Below are positions 38,285-47,195 of a stretch of DNA of 64,000 nt, piece after piece. The notes under the pieces are model-generated. The model was not told the origin of the DNA and searched no databases. It worked only from the letters and a program-made list of their open reading frames with translations. Location: positions 620,001 through 684,000 of the forward strand of contig NZ_BAAAZF010000001.1 of NCBI RefSeq assembly GCF_039536765.1, given 5' to 3'. This DNA is from Parerythrobacter jejuensis (GTDB taxonomy: Bacteria; Pseudomonadota; Alphaproteobacteria; Sphingomonadales; Sphingomonadaceae). Position 1 is the first letter of the stretch. Each line of letters starts with the position of its first letter. The position numbers and the translations under genes are program-made.

Positions 38285-39295
38285 ATGACCGAGATCGCAC
38301 CGCTTCGGATTTCCCAGGCCGACAAAGAGCGTGTCCGTATGCTCTTTATGGCCAAGCATGCGCTTTGGGGCGGCGGCATGCATCCCGAAGACGGCAACCA
38401 TGCGATTTACCATCACGAGGTGCGCACCACGCTGGAGAGCCTCGGGCTCAATCTCGAATTCGCCAATAGCTACGATGTGCTGTTCACCCGGCCGGACGTT
38501 GATTTCGTCTTTCCGCTGCTCAATCGCGGCGGCTTCGTGAATTCAGAAATGGTAATACCCACGCTCTGCAATATGCACCGTATTCCCTATGTGGGCGCAA
38601 TGCCGTTTCTGCGCGGACTGGGCGATGACAAATCCGTCTCCAAGCTCGTCTGCGCCCATGCCGGCGTGCCCACTGCACCGTGGTTCTGCTACCGCAAAGG
38701 CGCTCCGGTCGAGGAGAACAACCTACCCCCCTCGCCCGAGGGCCGCTGGGTGATCAAGCCCAATGCCTCTTCCGCCAGCTGGGGCATCTCGGATGCATAT
38801 GATTTTGCCGGTGTCGCCAATGCTGTGGCCAATATTCACGGCCAAGGGCACGATGCCATCGTCGAGCCCTATCTTGACGGGTATGACGTGCAATGCGCCT
38901 TCATCACCATCGACAACACACCGATCGCCCTGCCGATGTTGTGGTACGAGCGCGAAGATACGCAGCGGCTGTGGACCTATTACGAAAAGCGCGACCTGGT
39001 GCAGAACGCCGAGAAGGCCACTCTGAAACGGTTCGACGATGGCGATCTTGCCCCCAAGATGGAAGCGATGGCCAAGAAGGTGGCACAGGAATTCCACCCC
39101 TTCGACTATGGCAGGATTGAATTCCGTCTCGACCTGAAAACCGGCGACATCAATTTCATCGAGATCAATCTCAACTGCAATCTGTGGTCCGAAAAAGTGA
39201 TGGCCAAGGCGGCAGCGCAATCCGGCTTCAGCCACGGCGATCTGCTCGAGACGATCCTGGCCGAAAGCTGGCGAAGGAACGGACTAATCGCCTAG
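38285..39295 (+). CDS. ATP-grasp family enzyme (D-Ala-D-Ala ligase-like)
   Basis: This 336-residue protein has the layout of an ATP-grasp carboxylate-amine ligase: an N-terminal domain (residues 1-110), a lysine-containing RWVIKPNASSASWGISDA ATP-binding strand, DAIVEPYLDGYDVQCAFI, and the metal-binding acidic end DINFIEINLNCNLWSEKV. The DGYDVQ motif and the EINLNCN ending resemble D-alanine-D-alanine ligase. The strong divergence from Ddl suggests a different substrate. No known partner is adjacent. Its stop codon overlaps that of the SDR gene (CTAG). Confidence 0.75.
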   Translation: MTEIAPLRISQADKERVRMLFMAKHALWGGGMHPEDGNHAIYHHEVRTTLESLGLNLEFANSYDVLFTRPDVDFVFPLLNRGGFVNSEMVIPTLCNMHRIPYVGAMPFLRGLGDDKSVSKLVCAHAGVPTAPWFCYRKGAPVEENNLPPSPEGRWVIKPNASSASWGISDAYDFAGVANAVANIHGQGHDAIVEPYLDGYDVQCAFITIDNTPIALPMLWYEREDTQRLWTYYEKRDLVQNAEKATLKRFDDGDLAPKMEAMAKKVAQEFHPFDYGRIEFRLDLKTGDINFIEINLNCNLWSEKVMAKAAAQSGFSHGDLLETILAESWRRNGLIA

Positions 39296-40026
39296 TCGGG
39301 CACCCGTTTACCCTGCCAATCGAACTGGTGGCCGGATGCCTCCGGCGTCAAATTGTCGATGACTGCCAGTAGATTATCTGCCGCTTCCCGAGCATCAGTC
39401 AATTGCCCGTCAGCCAAGTTGGACTGGAAGGGCTGCGACAATTCCGTGTCCACCGTGCCGGGATGCAGTGAAACGGCGATGGCCTGTTTGTGGGTCCGGC
39501 CCAATTCGATCGCAAAGTTCTTCACCAGCATGTTGAGCGCTGCTTTGGAGGCGCGGTAACTGTGCCAGCCCCCGATCCCGTTATCGCCGATCGAACCGAC
39601 CCGGGCAGAGAGCGCCGCGAAGACGGCCCTGTCCCTGCGCGGAAACAGGGGGAGCATATGCTTCGCGACCACGGCAGGCCCGATTGTATTGATGCGCAAC
39701 ACCCGTTCCATGACATCGGCATCCAGTTGTTTGAAGCTGCGTTCCGGCCCGGTGCCGTCGGGCAAGGTCAGCACGCCTGTCGCCACGATGACCAATTGCG
39801 GCGGCTGGGCCTCCATGTCGCGCGCAGCTCGCGCCAGGCTTTCGGGATCGTCATAATCGAACCGGAACGGCACAATGGCATCGTGATCGAAGGCGCGGCC
39901 ACTGCGCGATCCGGCATAGATACGCTCGCACCCCCGCTCCGCAAGGGCCTCGCACAAGGCGGCGCCAATGCCGCCACTGGCTCCAAAAACCGCCGCTCTT
40001 GCGACGCTATGTCCTACATCATCCAT
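39292..40026 (-). CDS. Short-chain dehydrogenase/reductase
   Basis: This 244-residue NAD(P)-dependent oxidoreductase has the glycine-rich motif AVFGASGGIGAALCE and the active-site YRASKAALN (tyrosine and lysine). The cofactor is probably NADP(H) given the basic region after strand two (AGSRSGRAF). Substrate unknown. The ATG at 40026 with AGGCGG upstream is preferred over an open frame running 90 codons further upstream. It is divergent from sdhB and shares a four-base CTAG stop overlap with the ATP-grasp gene. Confidence 0.88.
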   Translation of the reverse strand: MDDVGHSVARAAVFGASGGIGAALCEALAERGCERIYAGSRSGRAFDHDAIVPFRFDYDDPESLARAARDMEAQPPQLVIVATGVLTLPDGTGPERSFKQLDADVMERVLRINTIGPAVVAKHMLPLFPRRDRAVFAALSARVGSIGDNGIGGWHSYRASKAALNMLVKNFAIELGRTHKQAIAVSLHPGTVDTELSQPFQSNLADGQLTDAREAADNLLAVIDNLTPEASGHQFDWQGKRVPD

Positions 40027-40171
40027 ACCGCCTAGACTGCCGGCATGGCCTGCTTGTTCCCGATCACCTGCTCCGCACTCTGCCGCTGGCACGCGCCGAA
40101 GTGTTTTTGTGTGCCAGGACCGTGTTCCATGTGTTCCATCGTGTAGGACTTCTCCTGCACATTCCGGACTT

Positions 40172-40199
40172 TTGTCCACCTTGTGCATCACAGCATAAT
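40172..40199 (+). promoter_or_regulatory. Possible sdhB promoter
   Basis: A -35-like TTGTCC (40172-40177) and a -10-like CATAAT (40194-40199), 16 bases apart, lie 44 bases upstream of the sdhB start. The match is moderate and is a sequence guess only. Confidence 0.3.
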
Positions 40200-40242
40200 C
40201 GTTAGATAGGCTGCATAAATTCACGCAGGAAATGTGAGCATT

Positions 40243-41025
40243 ATGGCGACTTTCACCCTCCCGAAGAATTCCCGGATCAGCAAACAGGGCGAAGTCCACA
40301 AGGCCGATGGCGCAGGCCGGGTCAAGAAATTCAAGATCTACCGCTACGATCCCGACACCGGGAAGAACCCGCGTTACGACACGTTCGAGATTGATCTCGA
40401 CGATTGTGGCCCGATGGTTCTGGATGCGTTGTTCAAGATCAAGAACGAGATCGACCCTACGCTGACCTTCCGCCGGTCCTGCCGCGAGGGCATTTGCGGG
40501 TCATGCTCGATGAACATGAATGGCAAGAATGGCCTCGCCTGCACCTCTGCGATCGAGGATATGAAAGGCGATATCCAGATCACCCCGCTTCCGCATATGG
40601 AAGTGATCAAGGATCTGGTGCCTGACTTTACCCATTTCTACGCGCAATACGCGTCGATCCGGCCGTGGCTGCAAACCGTTACCCCCACACCAAGCGGCAA
40701 GGAACGGCTGCAAAGCCCCGAACAGCGCGAAAAGCTCGACGGATTGTATGAGTGTATCCTGTGCGCCTGCTGCTCCACCAGCTGCCCCAGCTATTGGTGG
40801 AATTCGGACAAGTTCCTCGGCCCTGCGATCCTGTTGCAGGCCTACCGCTGGCTGGCCGACAGCCGTGATGAAATGACGGGTGAGCGGCTGGACGATCTGG
40901 AAGATCCGTTCCGCCTCTATCGCTGCCACACCATCATGAACTGCGCCAATGTTTGCCCCAAAGGCCTGAGCCCGGCCAAGGCGATTGCCGAAACCAAGAA
41001 GATGATGGCCGAACGCGCGATCTGA
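40243..41025 (+). CDS. sdhB: Succinate dehydrogenase iron-sulfur subunit
   Basis: This 260-residue subunit passes electrons from SdhA to the membrane quinone site. A 2Fe-2S ferredoxin domain ([18 protein letters not shown]) is followed by two clusters' cysteines in [18 protein letters not shown] and [15 protein letters not shown]. The conserved RPWLQTVTP region is present. The start ATG at 40243 is preferred over GTG at 40234. The catalytic and membrane subunits (sdhA, C, D) are not in this window, so sdhB is detached and linked instead to a thioesterase and zapE. Confidence 0.96.
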   Translation: MATFTLPKNSRISKQGEVHKADGAGRVKKFKIYRYDPDTGKNPRYDTFEIDLDDCGPMVLDALFKIKNEIDPTLTFRRSCREGICGSCSMNMNGKNGLACTSAIEDMKGDIQITPLPHMEVIKDLVPDFTHFYAQYASIRPWLQTVTPTPSGKERLQSPEQREKLDGLYECILCACCSTSCPSYWWNSDKFLGPAILLQAYRWLADSRDEMTGERLDDLEDPFRLYRCHTIMNCANVCPKGLSPAKAIAETKKMMAERAI

Positions 41026-41041
41026 CGCGCGGGCGACTGAC

Positions 41042-41509
41042 ATGGCGTTCAAGGATGATGTCTTCTCTCACGGGCCAGACCCGGACAATCCCGGCTGGCA
41101 TCACTGGAACCTGAAAGACGATACGCTTTTCAACGGCGCAGTGATGGGCAAGCTCATCACGCGTCGCGAGGGCGATAAGTGCCGCCTGCGCATGTTCCCG
41201 CAGCGCAAGCATGAGAATTTGCAGGGGATCATCCACGGCGCAGTCTCGCTGGGCTTGATCGACATCTCCCTTTTCACCACCATGCATGTCGTCGGAACCG
41301 GCAATGCAGGCCCCTCCGTCACACTGGAATTGTCGACCCAGTTTATCGGCGGGGGTGACCCGAAAAAGCCGCTCGACGCAGTGACCGAAATCATGCGCGA
41401 AACCGGCAAGCTGGTGTTTGTTCGCGGCGAGGTCGTCCAGGAACAGACCTGCATCTGCGCCTATAGCGGGATCATCCGCAAGTTCCCGCCCCGGAAAACT
41501 GCGGAGTGA
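41042..41509 (+). CDS. PaaI-type hotdog-fold thioesterase
   Basis: This 155-residue protein has the hotdog-fold thioesterase pattern, with a core helix starting NLQGIIHGAVSLGLID (G-x-x-H-G) and the strand GPSVTLELSTQFI. Substrates in this family are acyl-CoAs, often aromatic (family knowledge). It starts 16 bases after sdhB and its stop overlaps the zapE start (GTGA), so the three genes probably form one operon. Confidence 0.85.
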   Translation: MAFKDDVFSHGPDPDNPGWHHWNLKDDTLFNGAVMGKLITRREGDKCRLRMFPQRKHENLQGIIHGAVSLGLIDISLFTTMHVVGTGNAGPSVTLELSTQFIGGGDPKKPLDAVTEIMRETGKLVFVRGEVVQEQTCICAYSGIIRKFPPRKTAE

Positions 41510-42636
41510 GCGGCATCCTCGCGCGGTACAATGCCCTGGTCTCAGCCGATGAACTGAGGCCGGACACGGAACAGGCGGCCATCGCCACCCGGCTCCAGCA
41601 ATTACAGGAAGAGCTCGAAGCGACGCCCAAGCGTGGCAGCATCTTGTGGCGTGCGCTGCGCGGCAAGCCGGAGTCGCCCAAGGGAGTCTATATGTGGGGC
41701 GGTGTCGGTCGCGGAAAATCGATGCTGATGGACCTGTTCCACGAAACCCTTGGAATTGATCGCAAGCGCAGGGTTCATTTCCACGCCTTCATGCAGGAAG
41801 TACACGCCTTGCTGCGGGAGGAGCGCAAGAAAGAAAGCGGCGATCCGATCCCTCCCGTTGCCGCAAGGCTGGCAGAAGACATCCGTTGCCTCGCTTTTGA
41901 CGAAATGGTCGTCAACAATTCGGCCGATGCCATGATCATGAGCCGCCTGTTCCGATCCCTGATCGAGGATGAAGGCGTTTGCGTCGTTGCGACGTCCAAC
42001 CGCCCACCCGCTGATTTGTACAAAGACGGGCTCAATCGCGAACATTTCCTGCCCTTTATCGATCTGATCGCGGACCGGCTCGATGTGCTGCCACTCAACG
42101 GTCCGACAGATTATCGCATGGATCGCCTCGGCGACCTTGCAAGCTGGCACACACCGCTGGGCGACGCGGCAACTGCGCAGGTGCGCGAGGCGTTCTTTCG
42201 CCTGACAGATTACAAGCCGGAGGATGCCGATCATGTCCCCAGCGCGGAGTTGGATGTTGGCGGCGGACGGACTTTGCACGTGCCCAAGAGCCTCAAAGGT
42301 GTCGGCGTCTTCAGCTTCAAGCGCCTGTGCGGCCAACCGCGCGGGGCACCAGACTATCTTGCCATTGCCCGCGCCTATCACACTGTAATTATTGTCGGCA
42401 TTCCGCAAATGACGAAGGATGATCGCAACGAAGCGGCACGCTTTGTGACGCTGATCGACGCGCTCTACGAGTATCGGGTCAAGCTGTTCGCAACAGCCGC
42501 TTCAGAGCCGAAAGACCTGTATCAGTCTGGTGACGGCAGCTTCGAATTCGAACGGACCGTGAGCCGTTTGATGGAAATGCGCAGTTCTGAATATATGGCC
42601 CTGGGCCATGGAGAATCGGGCGAGAAGCCGGCCTAG
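41506..42636 (+). CDS. zapE: Cell division protein ZapE (AFG1-type ATPase)
   Basis: This 376-residue AAA-type ATPase acts in cell division and envelope quality control. The Walker A motif GGVGRGKSMLMD and Walker B CLAFDEMVV are present, followed by sensor residues (ATSNRPPADLYKDGLNR) and the arginine region RRLC-like FKRLCGQPRGAPDY. The size matches ZapE/AFG1 proteins. The start is GTG overlapping the preceding gene's stop. The stop overlaps that of the convergent crotonase gene (CTAG). Confidence 0.93.
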   Translation: MSGILARYNALVSADELRPDTEQAAIATRLQQLQEELEATPKRGSILWRALRGKPESPKGVYMWGGVGRGKSMLMDLFHETLGIDRKRRVHFHAFMQEVHALLREERKKESGDPIPPVAARLAEDIRCLAFDEMVVNNSADAMIMSRLFRSLIEDEGVCVVATSNRPPADLYKDGLNREHFLPFIDLIADRLDVLPLNGPTDYRMDRLGDLASWHTPLGDAATAQVREAFFRLTDYKPEDADHVPSAELDVGGGRTLHVPKSLKGVGVFSFKRLCGQPRGAPDYLAIARAYHTVIIVGIPQMTKDDRNEAARFVTLIDALYEYRVKLFATAASEPKDLYQSGDGSFEFERTVSRLMEMRSSEYMALGHGESGEKPA

Positions 42637-43502
42637 GCGGCCCGGGCAGCTCCACGTTGTTGCGCCGATGCGAGGCGCCCCATCAGTTTGAGATCCTGCT
42701 CACGCAATTGCAACGCTGCATCGGCCCAGAGCTCGGTAATTCTGGTCAGTTCCGAAAGCTCGAGCCCCCAGCTGACTTTCATCGCCTTGCGCGCCGCAAC
42801 CAGCCCGGCATGGCGACGATCCGAACGTTTGATGAAGTCGCGTGTCGCCTCCAGTGCCTCGCCATCCTCTGCGAGATGGTGGACCAGGCCGATTTCATGC
42901 ATCTCTTCGGCTGTGTAGGTCTTGTTGGAGACAATCAGCCGGTCAGCCATCGCGCTCCCCAGCTTGCGGCTGAGCAAGGCATGGGCCCCCATCCCCGGGA
43001 ACAAGCCGAACATGATTTCCGGCAGCCCGAAAGTCGCGCTCTTCTCGGCTACGATATAGTCGAATGAAAGCAAAGCTTCGAAGCCACCGCCCAGTGCTGT
43101 GCCCTCCACCATACCCACCGTCAGCATCGGAATGCCGAGCGTATTGATATTGCGATGCAGGATTTCGCAGCAACGGTGGCCGTAGAGGACCAAGCCATCA
43201 CGATCCCGGTCCATAATCAATTGCCGGAAGAGCGCGAGGTCCCCGCCATAGCAGAACACGTCCGGAGAACGGCTGCCCAAAACGAGGAATCGAAGCGGGA
43301 CCTTCCCGACGCCGAAACTGGTTGCGATGAGGCGTTGCCAGCTTTCAAAGTCAGCCAGCATGGGCGGTGTGAAACTGGGGCGACCCTCAGGCCGCATATA
43401 GGTCCACAAGGCCTGCTTCTCAGAATCGTACAATACGTCGAGTTGGTCGAGATTAAAGAGCTCGTCGGCGATCACCGGCGCCCTTTCATTCAGGCTCGTC
43501 AT
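42633..43502 (-). CDS. rpfF: RpfF-like crotonase, putative diffusible signal factor (DSF) synthase
   Basis: This 289-residue crotonase matches Xanthomonas RpfF in length and many stretches: DVFCYGGDLALFRQLI, GTALGGGFEALLS, GLPEIMFGLFPGMGAHA and RITELWADAALQL. The two catalytic glutamates known from RpfF (E141 and E161) correspond to E142 and E162 here. RpfF makes cis-unsaturated fatty-acid signals from acyl-ACP by dehydration and thioester cleavage. The start at 43502 has a GAGGGGG site; an ATG at 43592 would add 30 residues. The gene lies directly downstream of the exopolysaccharide cluster on the same strand. No rpfC/rpfG sensor is visible. I infer the function from similarity. Confidence 0.8.
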   Translation of the reverse strand: MTSLNERAPVIADELFNLDQLDVLYDSEKQALWTYMRPEGRPSFTPPMLADFESWQRLIATSFGVGKVPLRFLVLGSRSPDVFCYGGDLALFRQLIMDRDRDGLVLYGHRCCEILHRNINTLGIPMLTVGMVEGTALGGGFEALLSFDYIVAEKSATFGLPEIMFGLFPGMGAHALLSRKLGSAMADRLIVSNKTYTAEEMHEIGLVHHLAEDGEALEATRDFIKRSDRRHAGLVAARKAMKVSWGLELSELTRITELWADAALQLREQDLKLMGRLASAQQRGAARAA

Positions 43503-43724
43503 GGCAGAGCCCCCCTCTTTGCCGGAATGGAAATGCGATTCCCCATCCGCGGCGATGATGCCATCCTCGAATTCAATATTCACTCGGTCCATTTGCGCCC
43601 CCGAATGACCCGCGTTGTTCACGGGTTCTTTGTTTGTGAGAGGAAGCTAGGTCAGGGAACGACGCGTTGGCAAACACTTATTTCGAAAGCACGACGAACC
43701 GAGTCCCAAATCGGGCCATCCGGA

Positions 43725-45623
43725 TTAGTGGGAGACCTCAAGATGGCCCAGCGATCTTTCCAGCATGATCAACTGCCACAAAAGGCGAGAGTGGTCCGAT
43801 TTTCCGGCAATATGATCTTCGGAAATCGCCCGTAAGCGCTTGTTATCAAACCAACCGGCTGCCGATATCCGGGCGCCGCTCGCAATTGCCATCGCTTCGC
43901 TTGCCAAGGGTCCCCTGAGCCATTCCGCAATCGGTGTCACAAAACCCTGTTTGGGCCGGTAGAGGACATCATCCGGCAAAAAGCGCTCCATCGTGTGTTT
44001 GAGCAACCACTTGCCCTGACGGCCCTTGATCCTGGCCGAGTGCGGCAGGGCTGCTGCGAATTCCACTAGCTCGTGATCCAGCAATGGCTCGCGCGCTTCG
44101 AGGCCGACGGACATGCTGGTCCTGTCCACCTTGGTCAGGATGTCGCCCGGCATCCAGAACTTGAGATCGGCATATTGCGCCCGGTCCAAACCACTTCTGG
44201 CTGGCGCCTTGTCCATCAGATCCAGGAACGGTTTCTCGGCGCGGTAGCCGCCCAATTGGCTGTGCATCGGATCGGAGTAGAGCCCGGCCCGGATTTCCGG
44301 AGCGGTGAAAGCCAGGGCCCGCGCGTACCCCTCGGCCCCGGTGGCGCCGAGCGACTGAAAGGTCGATTTCGCCCTCAGAGGTCGCGGTGCCCAGTCGGCT
44401 TTCGGCCAAATCTTGCCCAAAGTCCCGAACACCGGGCCGCGCAACGCTTGCGGGAGTATGGTTCTCACTTGCTCTTCGCGCGCATGGAAGACTTGGCGAC
44501 GATAGCCTGCAAAAGCCTCGTCCGCCCCGTCACCCGACAAGGCGACGGTCACATTTTCGCGGGCAAGCTGGCAGACCCTCCATGTCGGCAGTGCCGATGC
44601 ATCGGCAAAGGGTTCATCAAACATCCCTGCCAACTGGTCGATGGCCCCATAATCGTTCGGATCGACAATCCGCTCGCGATGGTTGGTGCCGAACATCTCC
44701 GCCACGCGCCGCGCGTAAGAGGTTTCATCGAGAGCTGCGATATCGAAACCGATCGAGCAGGTGTTGACCGGTTCGCGATGATCCTGCGCCATCAGCGCCA
44801 CCACGGAGGAACTGTCTACACCACCAGACAGGAATGCCCCCAGCGGAACGTCTGCCACGGTGCGGGATTCGACCGCCTGGCCGAGCAGGTGCAGCAGCCG
44901 CGCCGAGAGGTCAGCCGGTTTTTCACGGTGACGGTGGGAAAAATCAATATCCCACCACTGGACTGGCGCAGCCGGTGGGCTGTCATGCTTGAGCAGGCGA
45001 TAGTGCCCTGCGGGCAGTTTCTCGACACCCTTCAGGACTGACCGGTGGTCCGGCACATAGCCCCAGGTCATGAAATCTTCGACGGCCAGTGGATCGACTT
45101 CCCGGCGGAGCAACGGGTGCGCGGTTAGCCCTTTCAATTCCGATGCAAAGGCCAGGCTTCCGTCGCTGAGCGGCGCCATGAAGAGCGGCTTTACCCCGAA
45201 CCGGTCCCGGGCAAGGAACAGGGTGCGATCCTTAAGGTCATAGAGTGCAAAGGCGAACATGCCTGACAGCCGTTCCAGGCAGGCTGGACCCCATTGTTCC
45301 CATGCTGCCAGAATAACTTCGGAATCGCCGTCGGTTGCGAACCGGGCACCGAGTTCACCAAGCTCCCGCCGCAATTCGCGAAAATTGTAGATCTCGCCAT
45401 TGAAGACCAGCATCGAGCGGCCGCTCGCAGAGGTCATCGGCTGGGGGGAGCCCTCCAGATCGATGACAGACAAGCGCCTGTGGCCGAGGCCGACTCCGGG
45501 CGCAGTCCACACACCCGATCCATCAGGCCCGCGATGGGCCAGCGCATCGGTCATCCGTTCGACCCGTTTGGGATCAACCGGTTTGGGTGTCCCGCAATGA
45601 AAGATTCCCGCGATCCCGCACAT
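43725..45623 (-). CDS. asnB: Asparagine synthase-type amidotransferase of the XrtA/PEP-CTERM system
   Basis: This 632-residue enzyme has an N-terminal Ntn glutaminase domain starting with catalytic cysteine (MCGIAGIF), with the RHRGPDGSG-like and FNGEIYNFRELR motifs, and a C-terminal synthetase domain with the ATP-binding SGGVDSSSVVAL motif. It matches the family of asparagine-synthase-like amidotransferases that accompany exosortase A. It likely amidates a cell-surface sugar or peptide rather than aspartate; this is inferred. The start ATG at 45623 is 10 bases after the exosortase stop. Confidence 0.93.
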   Translation of the reverse strand: MCGIAGIFHCGTPKPVDPKRVERMTDALAHRGPDGSGVWTAPGVGLGHRRLSVIDLEGSPQPMTSASGRSMLVFNGEIYNFRELRRELGELGARFATDGDSEVILAAWEQWGPACLERLSGMFAFALYDLKDRTLFLARDRFGVKPLFMAPLSDGSLAFASELKGLTAHPLLRREVDPLAVEDFMTWGYVPDHRSVLKGVEKLPAGHYRLLKHDSPPAAPVQWWDIDFSHRHREKPADLSARLLHLLGQAVESRTVADVPLGAFLSGGVDSSSVVALMAQDHREPVNTCSIGFDIAALDETSYARRVAEMFGTNHRERIVDPNDYGAIDQLAGMFDEPFADASALPTWRVCQLARENVTVALSGDGADEAFAGYRRQVFHAREEQVRTILPQALRGPVFGTLGKIWPKADWAPRPLRAKSTFQSLGATGAEGYARALAFTAPEIRAGLYSDPMHSQLGGYRAEKPFLDLMDKAPARSGLDRAQYADLKFWMPGDILTKVDRTSMSVGLEAREPLLDHELVEFAAALPHSARIKGRQGKWLLKHTMERFLPDDVLYRPKQGFVTPIAEWLRGPLASEAMAIASGARISAAGWFDNKRLRAISEDHIAGKSDHSRLLWQLIMLERSLGHLEVSH

Positions 45624-45632
45624 GGGCGCTGA

Positions 45633-47195
45633 CTATCGGCTTTGCAGGATGCGGTCTATCCACGGCCCGAGCGGGCCTGTGGACCGGCGCAAGGAAGCGA
45701 TCGCCTTGGCCGGATCCTGGTCCGGTTGCTCGACAGCGCTCAAGATCACCATGGTCGTCGGCACACTGCGAAGAGCGAAGCGGTCTCGGATTGCGGCGAG
45801 CTTCAACTCGGCCGCGCTGCCGGTCACCAGATCGCCACTGATATAGCTTGTTTCCGCACGGCGCTTGATGCGGCCAAGGGCATAGAGCTGGTCCACTTTC
45901 GCACCAGTCTGCGCAGTTTCCCCGCTCATCCAGCGCCACGCAGTGTCGGGCACCAATGCGCCCTCATTTGCGGCACTGGCTTCCTTGCCGTCGCCTTGTG
46001 AAGAATAGGTGGCAATGAAGACATCCACTTCCTGCCCTGCCCCGTTGCGATAGCGGCCCAGCAGGCGGTGATCTGCCCCGGTTGCTCGCGGCTCCCAATC
46101 AAGTTCGGGCGTGTAAGGAACGCTCTGCCAGCCTTCGATCTGGGGCAAACTGATCCGGGAAGGCATCTGTGCCTCCAGACGACTGGCAACGGAGGCCCAC
46201 AGGGCGAAGACGAGTACAGTCAGGCTCGCAGCGAGGATCGCGGGGTTTCCGGCCATTCGGAAACTGGCAAGAGGATCGAGCGACGGTGCAGTCGCAAGCG
46301 CCTCCCCATCGATTGCTGGCTCATCGGGAGCGCGATCAAACCATTGCCACGCCACGCCCAGGACAAGGGCGACTACGATGGCGAAGAAAATCCAGCCGTA
46401 GAAGATGTGATCGAACCCGGCAGCAAACTCGATACCTTGCGATTGGGCGATGTAGATTGTTCCCCAGGCCCGGACACCATTGGCCAGAATGGGCACAATT
46501 ATGCAAGCCGCCATGAACACGGCCCGCCGGCTCCAGCGATTGAAGCAGGTTTGCGCCACCAGCACGCCGAGCGCGACCATGGCGACGAGGAACTTCACGC
46601 CCGAACACGCCTCTGCCACTTCGAACAATCCAGCCGGTGTATCGATGAACACCCCTTCGATCTGGGCCGGAATCCCGCTCCATTCGGTTAGGGCGATAGT
46701 GATCTTGGCGGTGATCATCTGCAAAGCAGGAACCAGCTCGTCACCGAAGGGCACGAGGAAAAGCATGTAAGCCAACGGGAATGCGAGCCCTGCCGCAACG
46801 CGTGGCCCCAGAAGCGCCAGAACCGACATCTGCAAAGCCGCAACGGCCCCGAACTGGCTTATCGTATTGACTCCGCCAATCGTGCCCAGGAGCCAGACAA
46901 ACATGGCTCCGCCAAGGCCCAGCAGACCCGGCCACCATGCTTCAGGTGCGATCTTCGCCAGCTCTGACCGGCGCGACCATACCAACGCACCAACGATCAA
47001 CGGAATCAGCAGGATGTGATTGTAGGTGGAGATATTCCACCACTGCTTGGCCATCACGATCCAGTCGCCGGAAGTGGCGAGGAAGACGGCAGCCACGACC
47101 AGTGCCAGGCGTGCCAGAGGCATGCGCCAGGCCTCAGCGATATTCTCGTGCCAGTGGCCGTCACGAATCCTGCCCAGGGTTGAGCTAGGCTGCAT
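45633..47195 (-). CDS. xrtA: Exosortase A fused to an EpsI domain
   Basis: This 520-residue inner-membrane protein has an N-terminal exosortase domain of about eight helices, with the catalytic cysteine in VAEACSGVKFL, the arginine in ILANGVRAWGTI and a conserved histidine in GFDHIFYGW. The C-terminal 220 residues form an EpsI domain (MPSRISLPQIEGWQ, DVFIATYSSQGDGKEA, RRSTG near the end). Exosortases cleave and process C-terminal PEP-CTERM-type sorting signals. The ATG at 47195, inside the end of the upstream glycosyltransferase gene, gives an 11-base overlap. The fusion is recognised in this lineage. Confidence 0.92.
   Translation of the reverse strand: MQPSSTLGRIRDGHWHENIAEAWRMPLARLALVVAAVFLATSGDWIVMAKQWWNISTYNHILLIPLIVGALVWSRRSELAKIAPEAWWPGLLGLGGAMFVWLLGTIGGVNTISQFGAVAALQMSVLALLGPRVAAGLAFPLAYMLFLVPFGDELVPALQMITAKITIALTEWSGIPAQIEGVFIDTPAGLFEVAEACSGVKFLVAMVALGVLVAQTCFNRWSRRAVFMAACIIVPILANGVRAWGTIYIAQSQGIEFAAGFDHIFYGWIFFAIVVALVLGVAWQWFDRAPDEPAIDGEALATAPSLDPLASFRMAGNPAILAASLTVLVFALWASVASRLEAQMPSRISLPQIEGWQSVPYTPELDWEPRATGADHRLLGRYRNGAGQEVDVFIATYSSQGDGKEASAANEGALVPDTAWRWMSGETAQTGAKVDQLYALGRIKRRAETSYISGDLVTGSAAELKLAAIRDRFALRSVPTTMVILSAVEQPDQDPAKAIASLRRSTGPLGPWIDRILQSR

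Noticed and set aside
43608-43626. Hairpin ACCCG/CGGGT upstream of the RpfF-like gene
   Set aside because: Only five base pairs with a nine-base loop and no clear T-tract; too weak to call a terminator.
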